Below, piece after piece: positions 1-7,338 of a stretch of DNA of 40,638 bases (position 1 is its first letter; every line of letters starts with the position of its first letter). The notes beneath the pieces are model-generated. The model ran no database searches. It was given only the letters and a program-made list of their open reading frames with translations, and was not told the DNA's origin. The position numbers and the translations under genes are program-made. The DNA lies in contig CAMBOI010000028.1 of the NCBI GenBank assembly GCA_945869265.1, positions 1 to 40,638 on the forward strand, given 5' to 3'. Source of the stretch: an uncultured Prevotella sp. (GTDB taxonomy: Bacteria > Bacteroidota > Bacteroidia > Bacteroidales > Bacteroidaceae).

Positions 1-2
1 AG

Positions 3-560
3 AAAAGACTTCAAGTGCTGAAAGAAACTTCTTTATCTGTTACAGAAGAAGTCGTTAAAAAGATTGACAAGCCTCGCGTAAAACAACTTAATTTCCTCGA
101 TCTCCTCGACCAATACGAACTTGATCCTATTACGCAGAACTGTATGGTTCGCGAGGACATTGAGGTTGAATACGGTAAGAAACGCACGCATTGTCACTTG
201 CCTATTGACGTCACCAAGAATCTCCTTATCTGCAACGTGAAGAAGGATAACTGGGAGCAGTACCTTGATGGCTCTGCCAAAATTTACTATACTGGCAAGA
301 AATTCCCGACTACCGTTGTACTAAACAAACTCTACTACTTCATGCCTTACCTCTCAGGCAAGGGAATCCGCGACCTCTACTACATTAAGATTGCACGTCT
401 TGGTTACCGCAAGGAAGGTCAGGAAAACGAGGATAAGAACAATCTGCGACTTGTGTTCGAGATTGAACGTGTCGGTCAACTCTTCGATGACTATAAGAAG
501 GTGAAACTCGAAATTTGGCGAACGTTTACGGATACTACACTTGGCAAAATTATTCAATAG
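3..560 (+). CDS. Unrecognised protein, C-terminal part (5' end outside window)
   Basis: The frame is open to the left edge, so the true start is probably outside the window; a GTG at 15 gives 181 residues but nothing marks it as a start. The visible part is mixed alpha/beta, lysine- and tyrosine-rich, with no signal peptide or membrane segment, so it is probably cytoplasmic. A stretch around residues 90-150 (YYTGKKFPTTVVLNKLYYF followed by LYYIKIARLGYRK) has the strand-rich, aromatic look of small nucleic-acid-binding domains such as PUA/EVE, but this is only an impression. It ends at a TAG 19 bases before the next small ORF. No family is recognised and no function is claimed. Confidence 0.6.
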   Translation, partial: KRLQVLKETSLSVTEEVVKKIDKPRVKQLNFLDLLDQYELDPITQNCMVREDIEVEYGKKRTHCHLPIDVTKNLLICNVKKDNWEQYLDGSAKIYYTGKKFPTTVVLNKLYYFMPYLSGKGIRDLYYIKIARLGYRKEGQENEDKNNLRLVFEIERVGQLFDDYKKVKLEIWRTFTDTTLGKIIQ

Positions 561-579
561 TATTATAGTATAGATAGCA

Positions 580-765
580 ATGAGTAGTAAAGCATATCAT
601 AGACGAATTTGGCATGAAATGCAGCACCTCATTGCCGTAGGGGTTTACCACATTGGTCACTGGCAGAACAACAGGGGACAGGTACGTTGGTTCACAGAGC
701 CCCAGTTGATAAAAATCTTGTTTTGGTGCAAAAAGCAGTCGAAAAATTTGGATAATTCAATATAA
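580..765 (+). CDS. Small ORF of 61 residues, doubtful
   Basis: An ATG-initiated frame of 61 residues, 19 bases after the preceding gene. The product has many His and Trp residues (HEMQHL, YHIGHW, QVRWF) and no recognisable domain. Its last 15 or so codons run into the promoter of the following esterase (the -33 box lies at 747-750), which suggests that the end of the frame is read-through into intergenic DNA or that this is a gene remnant. It may be a small protein, a piece of a decayed gene, or chance. Confidence 0.3.
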   Translation: MSSKAYHRRIWHEMQHLIAVGVYHIGHWQNNRGQVRWFTEPQLIKILFWCKKQSKNLDNSI

Positions 766-778
766 ATCAGTAACTTTG
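747..778 (+). promoter_or_regulatory. Bacteroidetes-type promoter of the esterase gene
   Basis: TTTG at 747-750 and TAACTTTG at 771-778, separated by 20 bp, fit the -33/-7 consensus of the Bacteroidetes housekeeping sigma factor. The ATG of the esterase at 801 lies 22 bases after the -7 box. Confidence 0.8.
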
Positions 779-800
779 CCGCAAAATCACGCATATAGCC

Positions 801-2123
801 ATGAGAAGAATTATATTATTTGCACTAAGCGCCATTTGCTGTGTCATGGCTTATGCACAGCAGTTTCAACAGGAATTTGGTTCTCCACGTAAGAATTATG
901 TGGAGATGGTAGCCACGCCCGATCATGGCGACAGTTATTACACTCTTGGGCAGCCAGCCACATTGTGTATATATGCACGCGAGGGTGGAGTGCCGCTCAA
1001 TGGGGTGAAGGTAAAGTATAAGGTTGGACCCGAGATGCTTCTTCCTAAGGATGCAGACTCCACTGTGTTTGTTGGGGGGGAGGCTGTCATTCGTATGGGC
1101 ACGATGACACAACCGGGATTCCTCGCCTGTCAGTATGAGTTTATGGCGGGAGGCAAGCGTCAGCGTGACCTTGTGAAAGTGGCATATTCCCCCGAGGATA
1201 TTCGCACCTTCACTCCCATGCCCAAGGATTTCAACAAGTTTTGGCAGAACGTGATGCGCGAGGCGCGCAAGGTGGATCTCTCGCCCGAATACTTTGATGT
1301 GCCCGATGCCACCAACGACAAGATTGAAACCAAGCTCGTACGTCTGCATGTGGGTAAGGAAAAGTGGATATATGGTTATCTCTCGCGTCCCCTCGACGGC
1401 AAGCAGCATCCCGTAGTGCTTGTTCCACCTGGTGCGGGCAGTCAAAAGATATATCCATCCGACTATTTCCCCAAGGCTGGAATGATATATCTCAAAATAG
1501 AGATTCACGGCAACGACCAGCGACTGCCCGACGATGAATACAATCGTATGCGTGCTGAGAAATGCGAGGGCTATATGCGCCGGGGAATGGAGTCAAAGGA
1601 CACATATTATTATAAGGATGTATATGCAGGATGTGCCCGGGCGGTTGATTTTCTTTGTTCATTGTCCGACTGGGACGGTAAGAATGTCATCGTCACTGGC
1701 GGCTCGCAAGGTGGAGCCCTGTCCATCATCACTGCAGCCCTCAACGAGAAGGTCACTATTTGCGCACCGTTCTATCCAGCCCTGAGCGACCTCACTGGAT
1801 TCCTTCATCACAGGGCAGGAGGATGGCCAATGTTTTTCTCTGGTTTGTTTGACGACAGTAGGGTAGATATTCCCGTCGATCAGGCATTGGAGACCTTGCC
1901 ATATTTCGATGTAGTGAATTTCGCTCGCAATCTGCGTGTGCCCACATTTATGAGTTGGGGATATAGCGACGACACCTGTTCGCCCACCTCTATCTGGTCG
2001 GTATGGAATGAGATTACAGCCCCCAAGCAGAAGGACATCACTCCCAGCAGTGGTCACTGGCGCTTTCCGAGCAGTCAAGAGAAATGCTTCAAGTGGATGC
2101 TCGACAATATTTCGACTCTTTAA
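801..2123 (+). CDS. Secreted acetyl xylan esterase, CE7-like (AXE1 family)
   Basis: A 440-residue alpha/beta hydrolase. A signal peptide (residues 1-19, ending AYA before QQ) sends it across the inner membrane. An N-terminal beta-rich domain (about 25-130) precedes the hydrolase domain. The nucleophile is Ser302 in GGSQGG; the likely acid is Asp390 in GYSDDTCSP and the likely base His419 in SSGHW, in the order expected for carbohydrate esterase family 7. CE7 enzymes remove acetyl groups from xylo-oligosaccharides and other acetylated compounds. The gene has its own promoter, with a symporter downstream and a GH2 glycosidase nearby on the other strand, which fits plant-glycan breakdown. The natural substrate is inferred. 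Confidence 0.88.
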   Translation: MRRIILFALSAICCVMAYAQQFQQEFGSPRKNYVEMVATPDHGDSYYTLGQPATLCIYAREGGVPLNGVKVKYKVGPEMLLPKDADSTVFVGGEAVIRMGTMTQPGFLACQYEFMAGGKRQRDLVKVAYSPEDIRTFTPMPKDFNKFWQNVMREARKVDLSPEYFDVPDATNDKIETKLVRLHVGKEKWIYGYLSRPLDGKQHPVVLVPPGAGSQKIYPSDYFPKAGMIYLKIEIHGNDQRLPDDEYNRMRAEKCEGYMRRGMESKDTYYYKDVYAGCARAVDFLCSLSDWDGKNVIVTGGSQGGALSIITAALNEKVTICAPFYPALSDLTGFLHHRAGGWPMFFSGLFDDSRVDIPVDQALETLPYFDVVNFARNLRVPTFMSWGYSDDTCSPTSIWSVWNEITAPKQKDITPSSGHWRFPSSQEKCFKWMLDNISTL

Positions 2124-2226
2124 CATTTTATTATTGTATAGATAAACGCGGATTCAATTAGCAAGTGCAATGTTCTTGGTTATGTTAAAATTACGTTAAA
2201 TCGATAGATGTTTCCTATCTTTTTAG

Positions 2227-2234
2227 TACCTTTG
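2227..2234 (+). promoter_or_regulatory. -7 box of the symporter promoter
   Basis: TACCTTTG, 20 bases before the ATG at 2255, matches TAnnTTTG. No good -33 TTTG is visible at the usual distance (GTTAAA at 2195-2200 is the nearest T-rich element), so the promoter may be weak or need an activator. Confidence 0.55.
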
Positions 2235-2254
2235 CAGTTGTTTTTTTGACGATA

Positions 2255-3253
2255 ATGAAAGAAATAGTGAAAGAGGTGAGTGCATGGATGGCTTCACACT
2301 CATCTACATACGTTATAGCCGCTGCCGTTTTGGCTTTTCTTGTGCCCGATGTGTTCGGGTGGGTGAGGGGAGACGTGTCGAGCGTCATTCTAGGAGTGAT
2401 TATGCTTACTATGGGACTGACCCTATCGACGGAGGACTTTCGGATATTGTTTAGCAGGCCATGGGACATCTTCATAGGTGCCTGCGCACAGTTTACGCTC
2501 ATGCCCTTGTTGGCCTTTACTCTTACCAAAGTGTTCGGACTCAATCCCTATCTCTCTATCGGTATCATTCTCGTAGGTTGTTGCCCTGGTGGTGTGTCGA
2601 GCAATATCATGTCGTTTCTGTGTAAGGGCGACGTGGCATTCTCGGTGGGTATGACCACTGCCTCCACTCTGTTGGCACCCGTGATGACACCATTGTTGGT
2701 GTGGTGGCTTGCCGACACAAGGATAGAGGTGGATACCCTCGGAATGTTCCGTGGCATATTACTAATCACAATCATCCCTGTGGGCATAGGATTCCTTGTA
2801 AATCACTATGCCAGTAGCCGTAAATGGTATGAGGATGTAAGACAGATGATGCCGGGAGTGAGTGTCACGTGTCTTGCCTTGATAGTGGGTGGAGTGGTGT
2901 CGCAGGTAAAACCACAACTGATGATTCACGGTATGGGATTGTTCTTGCTGATGCTTGCCGTGGTGTTCTGTCATAACACCCTCGGGTATCTTCTTGGATA
3001 TAACGTGGGAAGGCTTTTCCATTTCTCAATTCCCAAGAAGCGTACAATATCTATAGAGGTGGGAATGCAGAACGCCGGTATGGCGACAGTTCTTGCCACC
3101 GCCTTCTTTGCCAACGACGATATTCTCGCCCGCAATCCCGAAGCAATCCTCTGCGTGGTGCCTTGTGCCATCAGTTGCGCCTATCACTCAATCTCGGGTA
3201 CTGTTCTCGCTGGATTATACGTGAAATATGACCAAAGACATGTAAATCAATGA
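2255..3253 (+). CDS. Bile acid:sodium symporter family (BASS) transporter
   Basis: A 332-residue inner-membrane protein with nine to ten hydrophobic segments. The segment ILVGCCPGGVSSNIMSFLCKGD is the glycine/serine-rich crossover motif of BASS symporters, and the second inverted repeat carries EVGMQNAGMATVLA. Family members couple sodium entry to uptake of bile acids, pantoate or other organic anions; the substrate here cannot be read. The ATG at 2255 is preferred over an upstream TTG in the same frame because it lies 20 bases after a -7 box. The last codons abut a susC fragment: the stop at 3251-3253 overlaps the piece starting at 3249, so the natural 3' end may have been altered by a deletion. 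Otherwise the length is normal. Confidence 0.88.
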   Translation: MKEIVKEVSAWMASHSSTYVIAAAVLAFLVPDVFGWVRGDVSSVILGVIMLTMGLTLSTEDFRILFSRPWDIFIGACAQFTLMPLLAFTLTKVFGLNPYLSIGIILVGCCPGGVSSNIMSFLCKGDVAFSVGMTTASTLLAPVMTPLLVWWLADTRIEVDTLGMFRGILLITIIPVGIGFLVNHYASSRKWYEDVRQMMPGVSVTCLALIVGGVVSQVKPQLMIHGMGLFLLMLAVVFCHNTLGYLLGYNVGRLFHFSIPKKRTISIEVGMQNAGMATVLATAFFANDDILARNPEAILCVVPCAISCAYHSISGTVLAGLYVKYDQRHVNQ

Positions 3254-3590
3254 TGTTGTCGTCACGGCTATGGGTATCTCGCGCCAGAAGAGTATGACCT
3301 CGCAAAATGGGAGGCAAACGGCAAGCAGGGAGACCCGACCACATCCAAGTGGCAGGCTCCAGCCCACGACATCGATGACTTCTTCGAGACCGGTGTGTCG
3401 TTCACAAACAATATCTCTCTCGCACAGGCCACCGACCGCACATCGTTCCGTATGTCATACACCAACACCGACCTCAAGGGATATATGCCCAACAGTTCGC
3501 TAGTGAAGAATATCTTCAACGCCTCGGGTTCGGTGAAGAGTGCCGATAAGAAGTTGGAGGCATTCACCAACATAACCTATCTCAACCGAC
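3249..3590 (+). pseudogene. susC (TonB-dependent receptor) remnant: plug start joined to early barrel
   Basis: Two susC pieces in different frames. The first, from 3249, reads DDVVVTAMGISRQK, the hallmark start of the SusC plug domain. Near 3288-3300 it jumps frame into a stretch reading EEYDLAKWEANGKQGDP and then FRMSYTNTDLKGYMPNSSL, typical of the extended receptor after the plug. The region between (most of the plug) is missing, as are the signal peptide and carboxypeptidase-like domain. In the intact receptor at 33491-36592 the equivalent pieces are far apart. Cannot encode a working receptor. Confidence 0.85.
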
Positions 3591-3591
3591 G

Positions 3592-3949
3592 CGCAATACA
3601 CCAACGTGGATAGCACAACACCGGGTTATCGTCTGCCCAACACATTGAACAATGCCGACCTCAAACCTGAATCGACAACATCGTTCGAGGTGGGACTTGA
3701 GGCAGCCTTCCTCAACGACCGCATCGGTTTTGACCTTACATACTATAAGACCACAACCACCGACCAGATTATCCCGCTCTCCGTGTCAGGAACATCAGGA
3801 TATATCTACAAGGTGATCAACTCGGGAAAGATACAGAACAAGGGACTTGAGTTTGCTTTCCATGCCACACCGGTGAAGACCCGCGACTTCGAATGGAAGA
3901 CATCGCTCACTCTTGCTTCCAACAAGAACATGTTGATGAACGGTGGTGT
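3592..3949 (+). pseudogene. susC remnant: C-terminal barrel piece
   Basis: From 3592 the frame reads AQYTNVDSTTPGYRLPNTL, then NADLKPESTTSFEVGLEAAFLN, then VINSGKIQNKGLEFAF. These are conserved late-barrel motifs of SusC; the intact SusC in this window has ANPDLTWETSEQLDLGIDA and VINSGKVLNTGVDIEL at the same place. The preceding piece ends out of frame near 3590. The last 200 or so residues of the barrel are absent: near 3945-3950 the frame passes straight into SusD sequence. Confidence 0.85.
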
Positions 3950-4332
3950 GAAGTGGATGGTTGACAATGTATATGACAACTGGTTCAGTGGTCGTCAGTG
4001 TCTCGTATATGCCCAGTATTGGTCGCAGCGCAACTATACCGAGGAGGACCGCTATCAGATTCGCGAGTCGGTGAACAACAACTATTTCAATTATATGTAT
4101 ATGGGTATTGCTAATATGGACAAGGTGATAGAATTAAACACCGATGAGGCTACGGCTGCCAAGAACTCGGCATACGGTGCCAACTGCAACCAGATTGCCG
4201 CCGCCAAGATTATGAAGACTTGGATGATGGACATCATCACCGACACATGGGGCAATGTGCCATACAGTGACGTTGCTAAACTTGAGAAGGAGGGTCTGCT
4301 CTACTGCAAGTATGACGACCAGAAGGACATCT
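3950..4332 (+). pseudogene. susD/ragB remnant fused in frame to the susC piece
   Basis: The translation reads WFSGRQCLVYAQYWSQRNY, then VNNNYFNYMYMGIANMDKVIE, then IMKTWMMDIITDTWGNVPYSDV, the N-terminal TPR-rich part of a SusD/RagB outer-membrane glycan-binding lipoprotein. The signal peptide, lipobox and C-terminal two thirds are missing. The fusion keeps one frame open from 3606 to 4436, which looks like a 276-residue gene but is a composite. It ends at about 4332, where DUF1349 sequence of the opposite strand begins. Confidence 0.82.
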
Positions 4333-4333
4333 A

Positions 4334-4408
4334 CGTATCTTCCCTGCGCCTTGGTGCATGTGGCATACATAACCTTGATGTTTTGTTCTACGTTCTCTTG
4401 GCTTTTGC
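4334..4408 (-). pseudogene. DUF1349 gene remnant with internal deletion
   Basis: Bases 4334-4368 are identical by eye to 6721-6755, and 4368-4408 to 7212-7252, both within the intact DUF1349 gene on the same strand. The 456 bp between these blocks is missing here, so the join is codon-neutral. Only 25 or so codons remain (QENVEQNIKVM joined to CHMHQGAGKIR). Confidence 0.88.
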
Positions 4409-4450
4409 AATTTCTTTTGCTTCCATAATGATTTGATTTTTTTAATAATG

Positions 4451-5242
4451 TTATTGTTGTTGTCTGTTCGACACAATGCCAAGCAATTGGCGGTAGTTCT
4501 CAATGCTGTTGGCGGCAATCACTCCCGTAGGTTCCGTAAGACGCAGACTGCTCCCGTCGGCGGAAGATATTATGCCTCCTGCCTCGGTGACAATCAGCGA
4601 GGCGGCTGCATAGTCCCACGGACTGAGTAGATACTCGAAATACAGTTCACACCTGCCCATTGCCAAATAACAAAGCTCTGGAGCGCAAGCCCCGAAGCGC
4701 CGTATGTCGTTGCATTTGCCAAAGGCATCAACAATAATCCTCGAGCACACCTCGGCATACTCCTTGTGATAAACAGGCAGGGCAGTACACAGCACGGCAT
4801 TGCCGAATGAGCGACCTGAGACGTGGATTCTCATGCCGTTAAGGTATGCTCCCTTGCCTTTCTCGGCATGGAACAGCTCATCAGTGCGGGGAATATACAC
4901 CACTCCCATCTGCATGTCATCATGGTGCTTCAGTCCCACGCAGATGGCACACTGGTCGATGCCGCGGCTGTAGTTGGCGGTGCCGTCGATAGGGTCGATA
5001 ATCCATGTGTATTCGTGTCGGGTGTCGTTGATGTCCTTCTCCTCGCACAGGAATCCCGACTCTGGCATAAGCTGCAAGAGCCTTTCGCACAGGAAGTTCT
5101 GCACTGCAACATCCGATGATGTCACGATATTCTCGCATCCTCCCTTCTGTTCTATCTCAAATCCGTCGCTTACCATCAGTCGTGAAGCCTCGCGGACGAT
5201 ACCTGTCAGTTGTTCAATTGTTATCATTTGTTTGTTGTTCAT
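4451..5242 (-). CDS. Inositol monophosphatase family phosphatase
   Basis: A 263-residue cytoplasmic protein with the full metal-binding signature of the Li-sensitive phosphatase family: Glu67-Glu68 (FLCEEKD), Asp83, Asp86, Gly87, Thr88 in WIIDPIDGTANYS, and Asp210 in the second motif SPWDYAAASL. Members remove phosphate from inositol monophosphate, from 3'-phosphoadenosine phosphate (CysQ) or from sugar phosphates; the motifs do not separate these. The length is normal. Met6 (5227) is an alternative start. It is the last of five minus-strand genes, 58 bases after the SDR gene, and its 3' end meets the gene graveyard. No promoter of its own is visible. Confidence 0.88.
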   Translation of the reverse strand: MNNKQMITIEQLTGIVREASRLMVSDGFEIEQKGGCENIVTSSDVAVQNFLCERLLQLMPESGFLCEEKDINDTRHEYTWIIDPIDGTANYSRGIDQCAICVGLKHHDDMQMGVVYIPRTDELFHAEKGKGAYLNGMRIHVSGRSFGNAVLCTALPVYHKEYAEVCSRIIVDAFGKCNDIRRFGACAPELCYLAMGRCELYFEYLLSPWDYAAASLIVTEAGGIISSADGSSLRLTEPTGVIAANSIENYRQLLGIVSNRQQQ

Positions 5243-5300
5243 TCCATTGCTCGATTTCGATGATATATATTTAGTACTTGTATTATCTACATAACCATTT

Positions 5301-6032
5301 TTATTTGATACTCATTCTAATCCAGATGAATCGCGGTGTCATCTGCCAGAAGAAGACAAGCAGGCGGTAGAACCAGTTGACGGTGATAACAGGCTTGCGC
5401 CTTTCGAGTCCATTGACTATGCTGACGGCAACTTTACGTACATCAAGTTGCATCGGGAAATTACTGCCCTCTATCATCGGGGTCTTGACGAATCCCGGAC
5501 GTATGTCGGAGATATGAATATTGCGGATATTTCTTATAGCCGTCAGTTGGCAGAGGCTTTCTAGATAATGACTGGTGAATCGCTTTGAGGCTGAATATGC
5601 AGGTGCGGCGCCGAGGCCTTTGGTGCGTGCTATGGAACTGATTATGGCTATATGCCCTTCTATTTCCGGGTGTTGCTCAAAATAGCGGAATGCTTCACCT
5701 GCAAGTCTTGCCATACCGAGGCAGTTTGTCTCAATAGTTCTCAATTCCTTATCGGCATCGAGTTCTATGTTCTGATATCCGATACCTGAACTGTGGAAAT
5801 ACAGGTCCATACCTCCTAACTTGTCGATGAGATTGTGCATACCGTCAACGGCATCCGGGCTGGTGACATCAATCACTTCGTATGCCACGATGCCATCCTT
5901 CTCGGCTACCATCTTTGCCAGTATGTCTTCCCTTCTTCCTGCCACACCAACTCTCCATCCCCGACTGGCAAGAATCTTTGCCACCTCATAGCCAATGCCC
6001 GAGGTGGCACCCATAACAATCGCATGCATCAT
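5301..6032 (-). CDS. Short-chain dehydrogenase/reductase with C-terminal hydrophobic tail
   Basis: A 243-residue Rossmann-fold oxidoreductase. The cofactor motif GATSGIG (residues 8-14), SSGIG at 81-85 in place of NNAG, Asn103, Ser132/133, and Tyr146-x3-Lys150 (YSASK) give the classical catalytic set. Arg33-Arg34 after the second strand suggest NADPH. The C-terminal 25 residues (WFYRLLVFFWQMTPRFIWI) are hydrophobic and aromatic and may dock on the membrane. The substrate is unknown. The same tail survives as a fragment just upstream of the GH2 gene, so the region once held a second, related SDR. It follows the Nim-like gene by 37 bases. Confidence 0.9.
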   Translation of the reverse strand: MMHAIVMGATSGIGYEVAKILASRGWRVGVAGRREDILAKMVAEKDGIVAYEVIDVTSPDAVDGMHNLIDKLGGMDLYFHSSGIGYQNIELDADKELRTIETNCLGMARLAGEAFRYFEQHPEIEGHIAIISSIARTKGLGAAPAYSASKRFTSHYLESLCQLTAIRNIRNIHISDIRPGFVKTPMIEGSNFPMQLDVRKVAVSIVNGLERRKPVITVNWFYRLLVFFWQMTPRFIWIRMSIK

Positions 6033-6069
6033 AATTTTATTATATCTGTTGTTTATGATTTCCAGTGTT

Positions 6070-6597
6070 CTACTTTGTATCCGTTTCCATACGTCCGTAT
6101 TTCATCTCGTCACCATTGTCATCATATTGCTTGCGTTTGCCCACAAGTGGTTCAGTGAGAGTTATGCGAACAATAGCCGTGCGCGACATGCTCCGCTCCA
6201 CCGAAGCATCAAAGGCATCCATGTGTTTCGGAAGGAAACGTTGGCAAATGGCTTGGAGCGCGTCACGTTTTTCAGTATCGTCAGTAACAATCTCTGCCTT
6301 GCCAAATGCTATTGCAGACTTGAACTCCAAGGTAAAGCTACCATCCTTGGGACCCACCATAGGCTTGCATTTGCTAACAGCGCTCAGGCATACGAAGGGA
6401 TTTGTCCGCAGTATGTCCAGTTTCTTTCCCTCGGTAGCGCAATGAAAATAAAAAGTACTCTCATTTGTACGAGCCAATGACAATGGTACAGAATAAGGCA
6501 TACCATTGGCATCGCTCATACTGACTGTAATATAGGGTGCCTTGTCCATTATTTCAAGAGCCCAAGAGGCATCCATCTCTCTGCTTTTCTTTCTCAT
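6070..6597 (-). CDS. Pyridoxamine 5'-phosphate oxidase family flavoprotein (Nim-like)
   Basis: A 175-residue FMN-binding split-barrel protein. The start ATG at 6597 (MRKKSREMD) is chosen because it begins the family homology and follows the DUF1349 stop by 11 bases; a longer frame to 6801 only overlaps that gene. YSVPLSLA, FYFHCATEGKKLDILRTNP and the later FGKAEIVTDDTEK follow the layout of the NimA/flavin-nucleotide-binding branch, whose members include nitroimidazole reductases. Whether this one acts on drugs cannot be read. Its place between a glycan-type lipoprotein and an SDR gives no obvious pathway. Confidence 0.85.
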   Translation of the reverse strand: MRKKSREMDASWALEIMDKAPYITVSMSDANGMPYSVPLSLARTNESTFYFHCATEGKKLDILRTNPFVCLSAVSKCKPMVGPKDGSFTLEFKSAIAFGKAEIVTDDTEKRDALQAICQRFLPKHMDAFDASVERSMSRTAIVRITLTEPLVGKRKQYDDNGDEMKYGRMETDTK

Positions 6598-6608
6598 CTG
6601 TTGATCAG

Positions 6609-7319
6609 TTAATCTGGCTGTTGCCCGTCGTGAGCCTTCCATGCACATTCGGTAAGCTTCATGTCGGTAAAGATAGCCTTGAAGGATGACTCCTCGGGAG
6701 AGCAGGCGTAGATGCCGAAACGTATCTTCCCTGCGCCTTGGTGCATGTGGCATACGCGCATCTGGGTGAAGTGTTCTCCGTCCTGTGAGCACTCTATGCA
6801 ATAATCATCCTCTCGGCGCGAGAGTCGATACCACATCGTCTTAACATTGGCAGGTATGGCTGTAGTTGCCCAGTCGGAATATCCGTTGTTGGTGACCACG
6901 CTACCCAAGTGCTGAAACTCCTCGTTCTCGTATTCCACACTGCCCTTGAGCCAGTTTTCACTGTCGAGATACATCACGATGCCGCACTGGTCGAATCGAT
7001 GGTGGCTTTCGGTGAAGTCGGTCTTTACCACGAAGCTGAAGAACTTCTCCTCAGTCTCCATCTGGAATACGGGAGCGTTGTCGTTGCGAAAATGATAGTA
7101 TGTACGTTGCCACAAGTCCGTGCCAGGTTTGGTCACTACTTCGATTGTGTCACCCTTGATGATGCAACTCTCAGGTTGTCGTGTCCACTTGAAATTGTCG
7201 ATATTCAGTGTCATAACCTTGATGTTTTGTTCTACGTTCTCTTGGCTTTTGCCATTGTTGTTGCCGCCGCATGACGTCATCAATGCCAGCAAGGCGAAAG
7301 GAATGATAAAGTGTTTCAT
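6609..7319 (-). CDS. DUF1349 lipoprotein (concanavalin-like fold)
   Basis: A 236-residue exported lipoprotein. The start at 7319 (MKHFIIPFALL) gives a standard signal peptide with lipobox LMTSC; an in-frame ATG six codons upstream would spoil it. The mature part (VMTLNIDNFKWTRQPES, WQRTYYHFRNDNAPVFQME, CGIVMYLDSENWLKGSVEY, MWYRLSRREDDYCIECS, FGIYACSP) matches DUF1349, a jelly-roll family related to concanavalin-like lectins and found beside sugar-degrading enzymes. It probably binds or processes carbohydrate at the cell surface or in the periplasm; catalysis is not established for the family. It starts about 20 bases after the GH2 stop. A broken second copy lies at 4334-4408. Confidence 0.87.
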   Translation of the reverse strand: MKHFIIPFALLALMTSCGGNNNGKSQENVEQNIKVMTLNIDNFKWTRQPESCIIKGDTIEVVTKPGTDLWQRTYYHFRNDNAPVFQMETEEKFFSFVVKTDFTESHHRFDQCGIVMYLDSENWLKGSVEYENEEFQHLGSVVTNNGYSDWATTAIPANVKTMWYRLSRREDDYCIECSQDGEHFTQMRVCHMHQGAGKIRFGIYACSPEESSFKAIFTDMKLTECAWKAHDGQQPD

Positions 7320-7338
7320 TGCAATTCTCTTTTTCATG

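Noticed and set aside
3606..4436. A 276-codon gene
   Set aside because: It is a composite of susC, susD and reversed DUF1349 pieces that happen to share an open frame.
6598..6801. N-terminal extension of the Nim-like protein
   Set aside because: It overlaps the DUF1349 gene in another frame and is Arg/His-rich, unlike the family.
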